Position numbers and translations under genes: made by a program. A DNA stretch of 33,183 nucleotides. Source: Bacteroidota bacterium (lineage in GTDB: Bacteria > Bacteroidota > Bacteroidia > Flavobacteriales > Flavobacteriaceae). The notes under the pieces are model-generated. The model was given only the letters and a program-made list of their open reading frames with translations. It had not been told where the DNA came from and did no database searches. Positions 16,197 to 22,201 of the stretch are shown here, piece after piece. Positions within the stretch are counted from its first letter, which is position 1. Each line of letters opens with the position of its first letter. The stretch spans positions 1 through 33,183 of the forward strand of contig JAEWLN010000121.1 in NCBI GenBank assembly GCA_023457535.1, in the 5' to 3' direction.

Positions 16197-18497
16197 TTAG
16201 ATTTTTACGTCAAAGTTGCGCATCCGTTTGTGTTTTTCCTGCGCGTCGACCACTGCTACGGCGGCCATGTTGACCATTTCCTCCACACTAGCGCCCAATT
16301 GGAAAATGTGCACCGGCTTTTCCATGCCCAGCATGATCGGGCCTACAGAATCCACTTTGTACAACTCCTTGAGCAACTTGTAATTGATATTGGCCGCTTC
16401 AAGATTAGGAAAAATGAGCGTATTTACTTTTTTGCCGGCGAGTTTCGAAAATGGGAATTTATTTTTGAGCATGTCCGGGTTGAGCGCAAAATCGGCCTGG
16501 ATCTCCCCGTCTACGACAAGATCCGGATAGTATTTGTGCAGATAAGCTACCGCTTCACGCACTTTGGCAGCGCTCGGATCTGTAGAGGATCCGAAATTAG
16601 AGAACGACACCATGGCGATAACGGGTTCAAGCCCGAACATACGCACGGTTTTGGCCGTCATGAGCGCGATTTTCGCCAGATCGTCGGCTGTTGGATTGGG
16701 ATTGATGGCCGTATCGGACAAAAACATCGGTCCGCGGTTGGTCATCATCATGTTGGTTGTGGCGATGATCGAAATGCCGGGTGCTTTGCCAATGAGCTGC
16801 ATCATCGGTTTGACAACGCTTGGATAACTGCGCGAATAGCCGGTCACGAGTGCATCGGCATCTCCTTCGTTGACCATCATCGCGGCGAAATAATTGCGCT
16901 CGCGCATCCACTTTTGGGCATCGAGCAGCTGGATGCCGCGGCGGTTGCGCGATTTCCAGAACATATCGGCATAGCGCAGGCGGCGTTGGTCTTCTTCTTT
17001 GGTTTTTGGATCGTAAATAGGCACATCGGCGTCAAAACCGAGTTCCTCCTTGAGCTCGAGAATGACTTCTTTATTGCCGAGCAAAATGGGGTATCCGATA
17101 CCTTCCTCAAGCACGATCTGCGCGGCTTTGAGCACATCGAGGTGGTCGGCCTCGGCAAATACGACGCGCTTGGGTTCGGTCTTGGCGCGGTTGAGCAACA
17201 GGCGCACCATTTTGTTGTCCGATCCGAGCCGCTCGAGCAGTTCTTCTTCATATTTTTCCCAATCCTGTATCGGGTGCAGCGCGACGCCCGAATCCATGGC
17301 CGCTTTGGCCACAGCCGGTGCCACATGCGTGATCAGGCGCGGATCGAACGGTTTGGGAATAATGTATTCGCGCCCAAATATCAACTTGGTCTCGCCGTAA
17401 GCGATGTTGACCTGTTCCGGCACCGATTCCTTGGCCAGCGCAGCAAGCGCCTTGACCGCGGCCATTTTCATTTCCTCGTTGATTTTGGTGGCGCGCACGT
17501 CGAGCGCCCCGCGAAAAATATACGGGAATCCCAGTACGTTGTTGACCTGGTTCGGATGGTCCGATCGGCCCGTGGCCATGATGATGTCTTTGCGCGTGGC
17601 AATGGCCAGGTCGTAATCGATCTCGGGAATCGGGTTGGCCATCGCAAATACGATCGGATTATCGGCCATGGACAGCAGCATTTCAGGGGTGAGCAGGTTC
17701 CCGGCAGAAAGTCCGAGGAAAATATCGGCACCCGCCATCGCTTCGGCCAGCGTATAATTATCGCGGATGTCTTTGGAGTAGCGCTTTTGCAACGACGACA
17801 GATCGCTGCGGTCATTGGTCAGCACGCCGTCCTTGTCGAACATGACAATGTGGTCCACGTTGACCCCGAGTGCCACGTACAGGTTCGCACACGCAAGCGC
17901 CGCAGAACCCGCGCCGGAAACCACAATGCGCACCTCGCCAATGTCCTTGCCGGCCAGTTCCAGGGCGTTGAGCAATGCCGCAGACGAAATGATCGCCGTT
18001 CCGTGCTGGTCGTCGTGCATGACCGGGATGTTGAGCTCTTCGACAAGCCTGCGCTCGATTTCGAACGACTCGGGCGCTTTGATGTCCTCGAGGTTGATGC
18101 CTCCAAATGTAGGCGAGATGTTTTTGACCGTTTCGACAAACTCATCGATGTTCTTGGCGTCGACCTCGATGTCGAACACGTCGATGTCGGCAAAAATCTT
18201 GAACAGCAAACCTTTGCCTTCCATGACCGGTTTGGATGCCTCAGGCCCGATATCACCCAGGCCCAGCACGGCCGTTCCGTTGGTAATTACGGCCACCAGA
18301 TTGCCTTTAGCGGTATATTTGTATACGTTGTTGACGTCTTTTGCGATCTCGAGGCACGGTTCGGCGACACCCGGCGAATACGCGAGCGACAAATCGCGCT
18401 GGGTGGCGTATTTCTTGGTCGGGACCACGGCGATTTTGCCGGGTTGCGGCTTGGCGTGGTACAGTAATGCTTCTCTTCGTTTGCTGTTTCTGTTCAT
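16197..18497 (-). CDS. maeB: NADP-dependent malic enzyme with C-terminal phosphotransacetylase-like domain
   Basis: This 766-residue cytosolic enzyme converts malate to pyruvate and CO2 with reduction of NAD(P)+. The catalytic Tyr is in the LAYSPGVAEPC motif (Y40). Metal-binding acidic residues are in the GGINLEDIKAP and PVMHDDQHGTA segments, about 132-167. The dinucleotide fold has VSGAGSAALACA at about 193-204. The C-terminal half (about 415-755) is a phosphate acetyltransferase-like domain, as in the long MaeB form, where it is usually regulatory rather than active. The ATG at 18497 (MNRNSKRREALLYH) is chosen because it sits just after the promoter; the longer frame to 18542 would begin inside the -7 region. 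Confidence 0.94.
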   Translation of the reverse strand: MNRNSKRREALLYHAKPQPGKIAVVPTKKYATQRDLSLAYSPGVAEPCLEIAKDVNNVYKYTAKGNLVAVITNGTAVLGLGDIGPEASKPVMEGKGLLFKIFADIDVFDIEVDAKNIDEFVETVKNISPTFGGINLEDIKAPESFEIERRLVEELNIPVMHDDQHGTAIISSAALLNALELAGKDIGEVRIVVSGAGSAALACANLYVALGVNVDHIVMFDKDGVLTNDRSDLSSLQKRYSKDIRDNYTLAEAMAGADIFLGLSAGNLLTPEMLLSMADNPIVFAMANPIPEIDYDLAIATRKDIIMATGRSDHPNQVNNVLGFPYIFRGALDVRATKINEEMKMAAVKALAALAKESVPEQVNIAYGETKLIFGREYIIPKPFDPRLITHVAPAVAKAAMDSGVALHPIQDWEKYEEELLERLGSDNKMVRLLLNRAKTEPKRVVFAEADHLDVLKAAQIVLEEGIGYPILLGNKEVILELKEELGFDADVPIYDPKTKEEDQRRLRYADMFWKSRNRRGIQLLDAQKWMRERNYFAAMMVNEGDADALVTGYSRSYPSVVKPMMQLIGKAPGISIIATTNMMMTNRGPMFLSDTAINPNPTADDLAKIALMTAKTVRMFGLEPVIAMVSFSNFGSSTDPSAAKVREAVAYLHKYYPDLVVDGEIQADFALNPDMLKNKFPFSKLAGKKVNTLIFPNLEAANINYKLLKELYKVDSVGPIMLGMEKPVHIFQLGASVEEMVNMAAVAVVDAQEKHKRMRNFDVKI

Positions 18498-18520
18498 CTT
18501 CGTGGTTTTATTCCGACTTG

Positions 18521-18528
18521 CAAAGGTA
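18521..18528 (-). promoter_or_regulatory. Candidate -7 element (TACCTTTG) for maeB
   Basis: TACCTTTG on the minus strand is a perfect TAnnTTTG match and lies 23 bp before the maeB ATG. The only nearby TTTTG is about 11 bp upstream, too close for a normal -33 box. Confidence 0.5.
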
Positions 18529-18664
18529 AGCGTATCGTTCAAAATAAGGAAGTTTTGACATTGAATCTTACCAACGCGCCAAAAAATGCAGCGTTGCAGC
18601 GCCTTCCCTTGGCGGGCCGGGACCGTGCGCGGCTAAAAACAGTCGGCTGTCCTATAACGCAAAT

Positions 18665-18702
18665 CAGGCCCGACCAACATGTTTCACACGTGAGCGGGCC
18701 TG
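18665..18702. terminator. GC-rich hairpin downstream of the type IX cargo remnant
   Basis: CAGGCCCG (18665-18672) and CGGGCCTG (18695-18702) form a perfect 8-bp stem. The loop contains a second, imperfect stem, ACATGT-TTC-ACACGT. It begins 25 bp after the last stop codon of the remnant gene on the minus strand. No U-tract follows, so termination is plausible but not certain. The remaining bases between here and maeB show only the maeB promoter. Confidence 0.4.
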
Positions 18703-18727
18703 TCTGCCGCAACGGATTGCCGCGATA

Positions 18728-18903
18728 TTACAATTTGATAAGCTTTTTGACAGCCGTGGCACCTTGCGACGTTATCTCGATGCAATAGGTCCTGAAGCCA
18801 ATTCTGATACCAGCAACACTTTATCAGCAATTTCCGGATAGAACACCAGCGCCAGCGACAACAAAAAAGCAACAAACAGGCGGGCAATAAGGTGGGGACG
18901 CAT
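18728..18903 (-). pseudogene. Collapsed remnant of a type IX secretion cargo gene (sorting-signal tail)
   Basis: From an ATG at 18903 the minus strand encodes 43 residues: a basic, hydrophobic signal-like start (RPHLIARLFVAFLLSLALVF), then YPEIADKVLLVSELASGP, before a stop at 18772. In another frame, from about 18796 to a TAA at 18728, it reads YCIEITSQGATAVKKLIKL. Joined by restoring one base, the end becomes LASG-T/V-YCIEITS...AVKKLIK, the typical end of a type A type IX C-terminal sorting domain (LxSGxYxxxI...KKLIK). YPEIADKV resembles the start of such domains (YPNPAxDKV). With the passenger region absent, this looks like a cargo gene reduced by internal deletion and a frameshift. A TATATTTG box precedes it and a hairpin follows. 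Confidence 0.55.
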
Positions 18904-18918
18904 AGGGTTTGGGTTTCC

Positions 18919-18926
18919 CAAATATA
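18919..18926 (-). promoter_or_regulatory. -7 element (TATATTTG) before the cargo remnant
   Basis: TATATTTG matches TAnnTTTG and lies 15 bp before the remnant's ATG, 25 bp after the queG stop. A TTTG is present upstream, but only about 11 bp away, so the -33 spacing is poor. Confidence 0.45.
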
Positions 18927-18951
18927 GCAAAGCGCCGCAAACCGATGGCGT

Positions 18952-19875
18952 TTAAGGCTTTAAAAAATCGATGTTGCGCCGAAGCCCGTCAAACTTGGTG
19001 CGCTTGACCGCAGAATTTTTGAACACTTTTCGGAATGTGTCCTGCGTGATTTCCTGCCAATCTTGTTTTGACATCGACAGCAAATCAGGATGCGGGTCGA
19101 ACAGCGGCTCGGCATGCGGCTTGGAAAATCGGTTCCACGGGCAAACATCCTGGCAAACATCGCAGCCAAAAGCCCAATCGTTGAATTTACCTTTCATCGA
19201 TTCGGGTAGGTTATCCTTTAGTTCAATCGTAAAATAAGAAATGCATTTGCTGCCGTCAACGACGTAGGGCGCGACAATGGCCCCGGTTGGGCACGCATCG
19301 AGACAGGCCGTACAAGATCCGCAATGGTCCGTGGTGGCGTGATCGTATTCAAGTTCGAGATCGACAATGAGTTCGGCGATAAAAAAAAAGGAACCCACTT
19401 GCTTGCTGAGCAGATTGGCGTTCTTGCCCACCCATCCGAGTCCGCTCCTGGCCGCCCACGCCTTGTCAAGCACAGGCGCCGAATCGACAAACGCGCGCCC
19501 GCCAACCTGCCCGATCTGTGTTTGGATCGATGCGAGCAATTCGCGCAATTTGTCCTTGATCACAAAATGGTAATCCTGACCGTAAGCGTATTTGGAAATC
19601 TGGTACGAATCCGGATCCTGGAGTTGGGCGGGATAATAGTTGAGCAGCAGTGAAATCACGCTTTTGGCATCGTCGACGAGCAGCCTCGGGTCGAGCCGTT
19701 TGTCAAAATGGTTCTCCATATAGGACATTTGCCCATGCATGCCGCTGTTGAGCCAAGCTTCCAGACGCGGTGCTTCGTGCTCGAGAAAACCCGCCGGCGA
19801 AATCCCACACGAAAGAAAGCCCAGACGCTTCGCCTCGGATTTTATGAAGTGGGTATGGGAACGCTTATCGGCCAT
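18952..19875 (-). CDS. queG: Epoxyqueuosine reductase
   Basis: This 307-residue cobalamin- and iron-sulfur-dependent enzyme reduces epoxyqueuosine to queuosine in tRNA, the last step of queuosine synthesis. The N-terminal half is the DUF1730-like cobalamin-binding region, with the catalytic Asp D131 in FVDSAPVLDKAWAARSGLGWVGKN split around residue 140. The ferredoxin-like part carries two [4Fe-4S] cysteine sets: C185, C188, C191 and C195 in CGSCTACLDACP, and C238, C241 and C245 in CDVCQDVCP with C211. The length is typical of the short bacterial form without a HEAT-repeat tail. The ATG at 19875 lies only 4 bp after the -7 box, suggesting a leaderless or nearly leaderless mRNA. Confidence 0.95.
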   Translation of the reverse strand: MADKRSHTHFIKSEAKRLGFLSCGISPAGFLEHEAPRLEAWLNSGMHGQMSYMENHFDKRLDPRLLVDDAKSVISLLLNYYPAQLQDPDSYQISKYAYGQDYHFVIKDKLRELLASIQTQIGQVGGRAFVDSAPVLDKAWAARSGLGWVGKNANLLSKQVGSFFFIAELIVDLELEYDHATTDHCGSCTACLDACPTGAIVAPYVVDGSKCISYFTIELKDNLPESMKGKFNDWAFGCDVCQDVCPWNRFSKPHAEPLFDPHPDLLSMSKQDWQEITQDTFRKVFKNSAVKRTKFDGLRRNIDFLKP

Positions 19876-19879
19876 GCGG

Positions 19880-19909
19880 CAAAGGTAGCAAGAATTCGCA
19901 ACGGCCCAA
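19880..19909 (-). promoter_or_regulatory. queG promoter, apparently giving a leaderless mRNA
   Basis: TTG (19909-19907) and TACCTTTG (19887-19880) on the minus strand are 19 bp apart, a good -33/-7 pair. The queG ATG begins 4 bp after the -7 box, so transcription would start at or very near the A of the start codon. Confidence 0.65.
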
Positions 19910-19959
19910 TGTCAGGTTTGGATTAACCCAAAACGTGGCAAAAAAATAGAATTTAAAAT

Positions 19960-19982
19960 TTTGCTACAATAGTTGTGGCAAA
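19960..19982. repeat. Inverted repeat upstream of queG
   Basis: TTTGCTACAA and TTGTGGCAAA form a 10-bp stem with one T/G mismatch (a G-U pair in RNA) and a 3-nt loop TAG. A further TTGCTACA occurs at 20001-20008 and a CGTGGCAA at 19935-19942. It may be a regulator binding site. In the plus direction the left arm also supplies the TTTG of a weak promoter-like pair with TATATTTT (19985-19992) after 21 bp, which would point into the hairpin repeat. Confidence 0.5.
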
Positions 19983-20035
19983 TTTATATTTTATGAAAAA
20001 TTGCTACAGTCTTGTTGGAGGGGTTTTGGATGTAG

Positions 20036-20330
20036 GCGGCGAGCCAAATGCGATCAGCTTTTGGCGAGCCTTTAAATGCGCATCACTTTTAACCGATATC
20101 CAACGCAATTGTTGAAGGGGGATTTGAATTTTTCGCGGCGAGCCAAATGCGATCAGCTTTTGGCGAGCCTTCAAATGCGCCTCTCGTTCAAGATATCAAA
20201 CGCAATTGTTGAAGTGGGGATTTAAATTTTTCGCGGCGAGCCAAATGCGATCAGCTTTTGGCGAGCCTCCGAATACGCCTCGCTTTTAACCGATATCAAA
20301 CGATGGTTGGAAGTTGGGATTCGGGATTTA
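20036..20330. repeat. Three tandem ~98-bp repeats, each with an identical 33-bp hairpin core
   Basis: Units begin at 20036, 20135 and 20233 (spacings 99 and 98 bp). Each contains the same 33-bp core at 20038-20070, 20137-20169 and 20235-20267: GGCGAGCCAAA, an 11-nt loop TGCGATCAGCT, TTTGGCGAGCC. The arms pair along 11 bp with a central tandem G-A/A-G mismatch when the plus strand is read. Between cores the sequence is related but diverged; it shares CGATATCmAACG and a GTTGAAG/GGATTT stretch. The block fills most of the ruvB-queG gap. No transposase or flanking duplication was seen. Whether it acts as RNA, as a DNA binding site or as a mobile repeat is not known. Confidence 0.85.
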
Positions 20331-20379
20331 AAATTTAAATTTTTGATCCGGGCCAAGGCAAACTGATCGACACAGTTAG

Positions 20380-20403
20380 TCAGCATTTGGGATTTGATGC
20401 TGA
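20380..20403 (-). terminator. Hairpin after ruvB
   Basis: A perfect 7-bp inverted repeat, TCAGCAT ... ATGCTGA, with a 10-nt loop starts 9 bp after the ruvB stop on the minus strand. There is no T-run behind it, so its terminator role is uncertain. Confidence 0.4.
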
Positions 20404-20412
20404 AATTTTGAG

Positions 20413-21435
20413 CTAAAACAAACCGCCCTGAATATTATGGCGAACTTTTCCCAAATGGCGGTATGCTTTCTCTGTCACTTCCCGGCCGCGCGGAGTGCGA
20501 ATGATAAAGCCTTCCTGTATCAAAAAGGGCTCGTAGACTTCCTCAATCGTTTCGCCGCTGTCCGATACGGCCGTAGCAAGCGTAGATAGCCCAACAGGAC
20601 CACCTTTGAATTTATCGATAATCGTATTGAGGATTTTGTTGTCCATCTCATCGAGTCCGTGTGCGTCTACGTTGAGCGCGCGCAGCGCATAGCGGGCGAT
20701 TTCAATATCGATCCTGCCATTGCCTTTGATTTGCGCAAAATCGCGTACACGGCGCAGCAATGCGTTGGCTATGCGGGGCGTTCCGCGACTCCTTCCCGCA
20801 ATTTCAATGGCAGCTTCCATTGTGATCGGCATTTTGAGGATGGCCGATGAACGCTGCACAATGGTAGTAAGCAATTCCGTGGTATAGTATTGTAAACGGC
20901 TCTGGATTCCAAAACGCGCGCGCATCGGGGCCGTAAGCAACCCGGAACGCGTGGTGGCTCCCACGAGCGTAAACGGATTGAGATTGATTTGCACCGTCCG
21001 CGCATTGGGTCCGGATTCGATCATGATGTCGATCTTGAAATCTTCCATCGCAGAATAAAGGTATTCCTCCACGATCGGGCTGAGCCGATGGATCTCGTCG
21101 ATGAACAATACATCGCGGTCTTCCAGGTTGGTCAGCAGTCCGGCAAGATCGCCCGGCTTATCGAGTACAGGCCCGGACGTGATCTTGATCCCCACACCAA
21201 GCTCGTTGGCCAGGATGTTTGCAAGCGTCGTCTTCCCCAATCCGGGAGGTCCGTGAAATAAGGTATGGTCGAGCGCTTCATTGCGCAAATTGGCCGCTTC
21301 GACAAATACTTTGAGGTTATCGAGTATCTGGTCTTGCCCTGAAAAATCGTCGAACGCCAACGGACGCAGCCTCTTTTCAAGGTCGAGCTCGTCAGGGTTG
21401 AAGCGTTGGTTGGTCGGATCCAGATGTTCGTTCAT
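20413..21435 (-). CDS. ruvB: Holliday junction branch migration ATPase RuvB
   Basis: This 340-residue AAA+ motor drives branch migration with RuvA in recombinational repair. Walker A is GPPGLGKT with K68, Walker B is FIDEIHRL (D113, E114), and sensor 1 is VGATTRSG at about 159-166. The arginine-finger region is APMRARFG, and the C-terminal winged helix ends with PRGREVTEKAYRHLGK. The sequence is full length and typical. The ATG at 21435 lies 4 bp after a TATCTTTG box and 24 bp after the preceding GNAT gene, so it may be transcribed both from its own start and from the GNAT pair. Confidence 0.97.
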   Translation of the reverse strand: MNEHLDPTNQRFNPDELDLEKRLRPLAFDDFSGQDQILDNLKVFVEAANLRNEALDHTLFHGPPGLGKTTLANILANELGVGIKITSGPVLDKPGDLAGLLTNLEDRDVLFIDEIHRLSPIVEEYLYSAMEDFKIDIMIESGPNARTVQINLNPFTLVGATTRSGLLTAPMRARFGIQSRLQYYTTELLTTIVQRSSAILKMPITMEAAIEIAGRSRGTPRIANALLRRVRDFAQIKGNGRIDIEIARYALRALNVDAHGLDEMDNKILNTIIDKFKGGPVGLSTLATAVSDSGETIEEVYEPFLIQEGFIIRTPRGREVTEKAYRHLGKVRHNIQGGLF

Positions 21436-21439
21436 GGCG

Positions 21440-21447
21440 CAAAGATA
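21440..21447 (-). promoter_or_regulatory. -7-like element (TATCTTTG) immediately before ruvB
   Basis: TATCTTTG fits TAnnTTTG and sits 4 bp before the ruvB ATG, the same geometry as at queG. No -33 TTG at the right distance is seen, so confidence is lower than for queG. Confidence 0.4.
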
Positions 21448-21459
21448 ACCAAAACGCCG

Positions 21460-21750
21460 TTACATCTGATAGCCCTCAGACAAAATGGAACGCCACTCAG
21501 CGTGTTGGTCTACATAGGCCGAAACGAACGCACACTGCGGCACGAGCGTGAAATGATGTCGCTTCAAATAGTCAAGGGTTTGCCCGATCAATTCGGATGC
21601 GATGCCTTTTCCGCGCGCCGATTCAGGCACCTCGGTATGGGTGAGGTATAATTTCTTTCCTTCGGTGAAATATTCGACAAATGCGATCCCGTCCGGAACG
21701 TGCAATTCAAATTGCTGCTGCTGCGGGTTATGGATAAAAGTCGTTGTCAT
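21460..21750 (-). CDS. Small GNAT-family N-acetyltransferase (copy 2 of a tandem pair)
   Basis: This 96-residue protein belongs to the short GNAT group (YidJ/COG2388-like). The acetyl-CoA binding loop is VPESARGKGIASEL (about 41-54), preceded by the strand LYLTHTEV. A conserved VPQCAFVSAYV segment follows at about 69-80. It is clearly paralogous to the preceding 98-residue protein: both have FEL, AFxEY, YLTHTEVP, GKG, QTLxYLK, P-C-F-V-AY, EWxSIL and GY in the same order. Its ATG overlaps the stop of that gene by one base (TAATG). The substrate is unknown; homologues are usually annotated only as N-acetyltransferase. Confidence 0.88.
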   Translation of the reverse strand: MTTTFIHNPQQQQFELHVPDGIAFVEYFTEGKKLYLTHTEVPESARGKGIASELIGQTLDYLKRHHFTLVPQCAFVSAYVDQHAEWRSILSEGYQM

Positions 21751-22046
21751 TACCCGATGTTATATCCACTGGCCAGAATCGACTTCCATTCGGGGTTGCG
21801 CTTGAGGTAAGCCGCCACAAACGGACACAACGGAGCCAACTTAAAACCGTTGACTTTAAGGTATTCGAGCGTTTGCGACACAATCGTTTTGCCAACGCCC
21901 TTGCCTTCGAGCGCCGACGGAACCTCCGTGTGGGTAAGATACATTACGTGATCTTTATCGACCAGGTATTCTATAAAGGCGGTATGTCCGTCGACATCGA
22001 GTTCAAAACGCCGTTTTTCCTCGTTTCGGATAAGAGAATTGTTCAT
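21750..22046 (-). CDS. Small GNAT-family N-acetyltransferase (copy 1 of a tandem pair)
   Basis: This 98-residue short GNAT protein has the acetyl-CoA loop SALEGKGVGKTIV (about 43-55) after MYLTHTEVP, and the LCPFVAAYLKRNPEW motif near the end. The start is ATG at 22046 (MNNSLIRNEEKRRFEL), which aligns with its paralogue. The open frame continues upstream to 22163, but those 39 residues run through the promoter-like region up to the edge of the cox1 terminator and are rejected. The pair probably arose by tandem duplication and is followed by ruvB after 24 bp. The acceptor substrate is unknown. Confidence 0.88.
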   Translation of the reverse strand: MNNSLIRNEEKRRFELDVDGHTAFIEYLVDKDHVMYLTHTEVPSALEGKGVGKTIVSQTLEYLKVNGFKLAPLCPFVAAYLKRNPEWKSILASGYNIG

Positions 22047-22078
22047 AAGTGCAGATTTTACCCGGAGGGTTAGATTGC

Positions 22079-22097
22079 TAAATATACGAATTAATTC
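22079..22097 (-). promoter_or_regulatory. Candidate promoter of the GNAT pair with a palindrome
   Basis: TATATTTA (22086-22079 on the minus strand) is one base off TAnnTTTG and lies 32 bp before the start of the first GNAT. Directly upstream is a 10-bp perfect palindrome, GAATTAATTC (22088-22097). No -33 TTTG at a standard distance was found. Confidence 0.4.
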
Positions 22098-22163
22098 CGA
22101 GGTTCCGCCCATCCGGCAAAAACCGCAACGATGAAGCGGCTTTGGGCTTGTATAGCGAGCCAT

Positions 22164-22191
22164 AAAAAAAGCCTCCCGGATTGGAAGGCTT
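22164..22191 (-). terminator. Rho-independent terminator of the act-cox operon
   Basis: On the minus strand AAGCCTTCC and GGAGGCTT form a stem with one bulged base around AATCCG, followed by a run of seven T. It begins 11 bp after the cox1 stop and closes the long act-cox2-cox1 unit. Confidence 0.88.
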
Positions 22192-22201
22192 CTATTGGGA
22201 A

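Noticed and set aside
16173..18467. A 764-codon open frame on the plus strand opposite maeB
   Set aside because: It is the antisense shadow of a clearly identified malic enzyme; its translation is His/Arg/Val-rich with no family motif. Codon bias of the real gene explains the absence of stops.
18498..18542. Longer maeB start at 18542
   Set aside because: It would begin upstream of, and read through, the TACCTTTG promoter box; the family N-terminus starts at MNRNSKRREALLYH.
18772..18903. Intact 43-residue membrane micropeptide
   Set aside because: The next frame continues exactly into a type IX sorting-domain tail, so a frameshifted remnant explains more of the sequence. A real micropeptide is not fully excluded.
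20032..20070. REP/RAYT-type element (GTAG tetranucleotide before a hairpin)
   Set aside because: GTAG precedes only the first hairpin; the other two are preceded by TTCGC. No RAYT transposase is in the window.
20038..20267. CRISPR array: three identical 33-bp repeats with 65-66-bp spacers
   Set aside because: The two spacers are similar to each other, so the true unit is about 98 bp. There are no cas genes, and three copies with related spacers is a tandem repeat.
22047..22163. Longer N-terminus for the first GNAT
   Set aside because: The extra 39 residues pass through the promoter-like and palindromic region up to the terminator; the paralogue has no counterpart.
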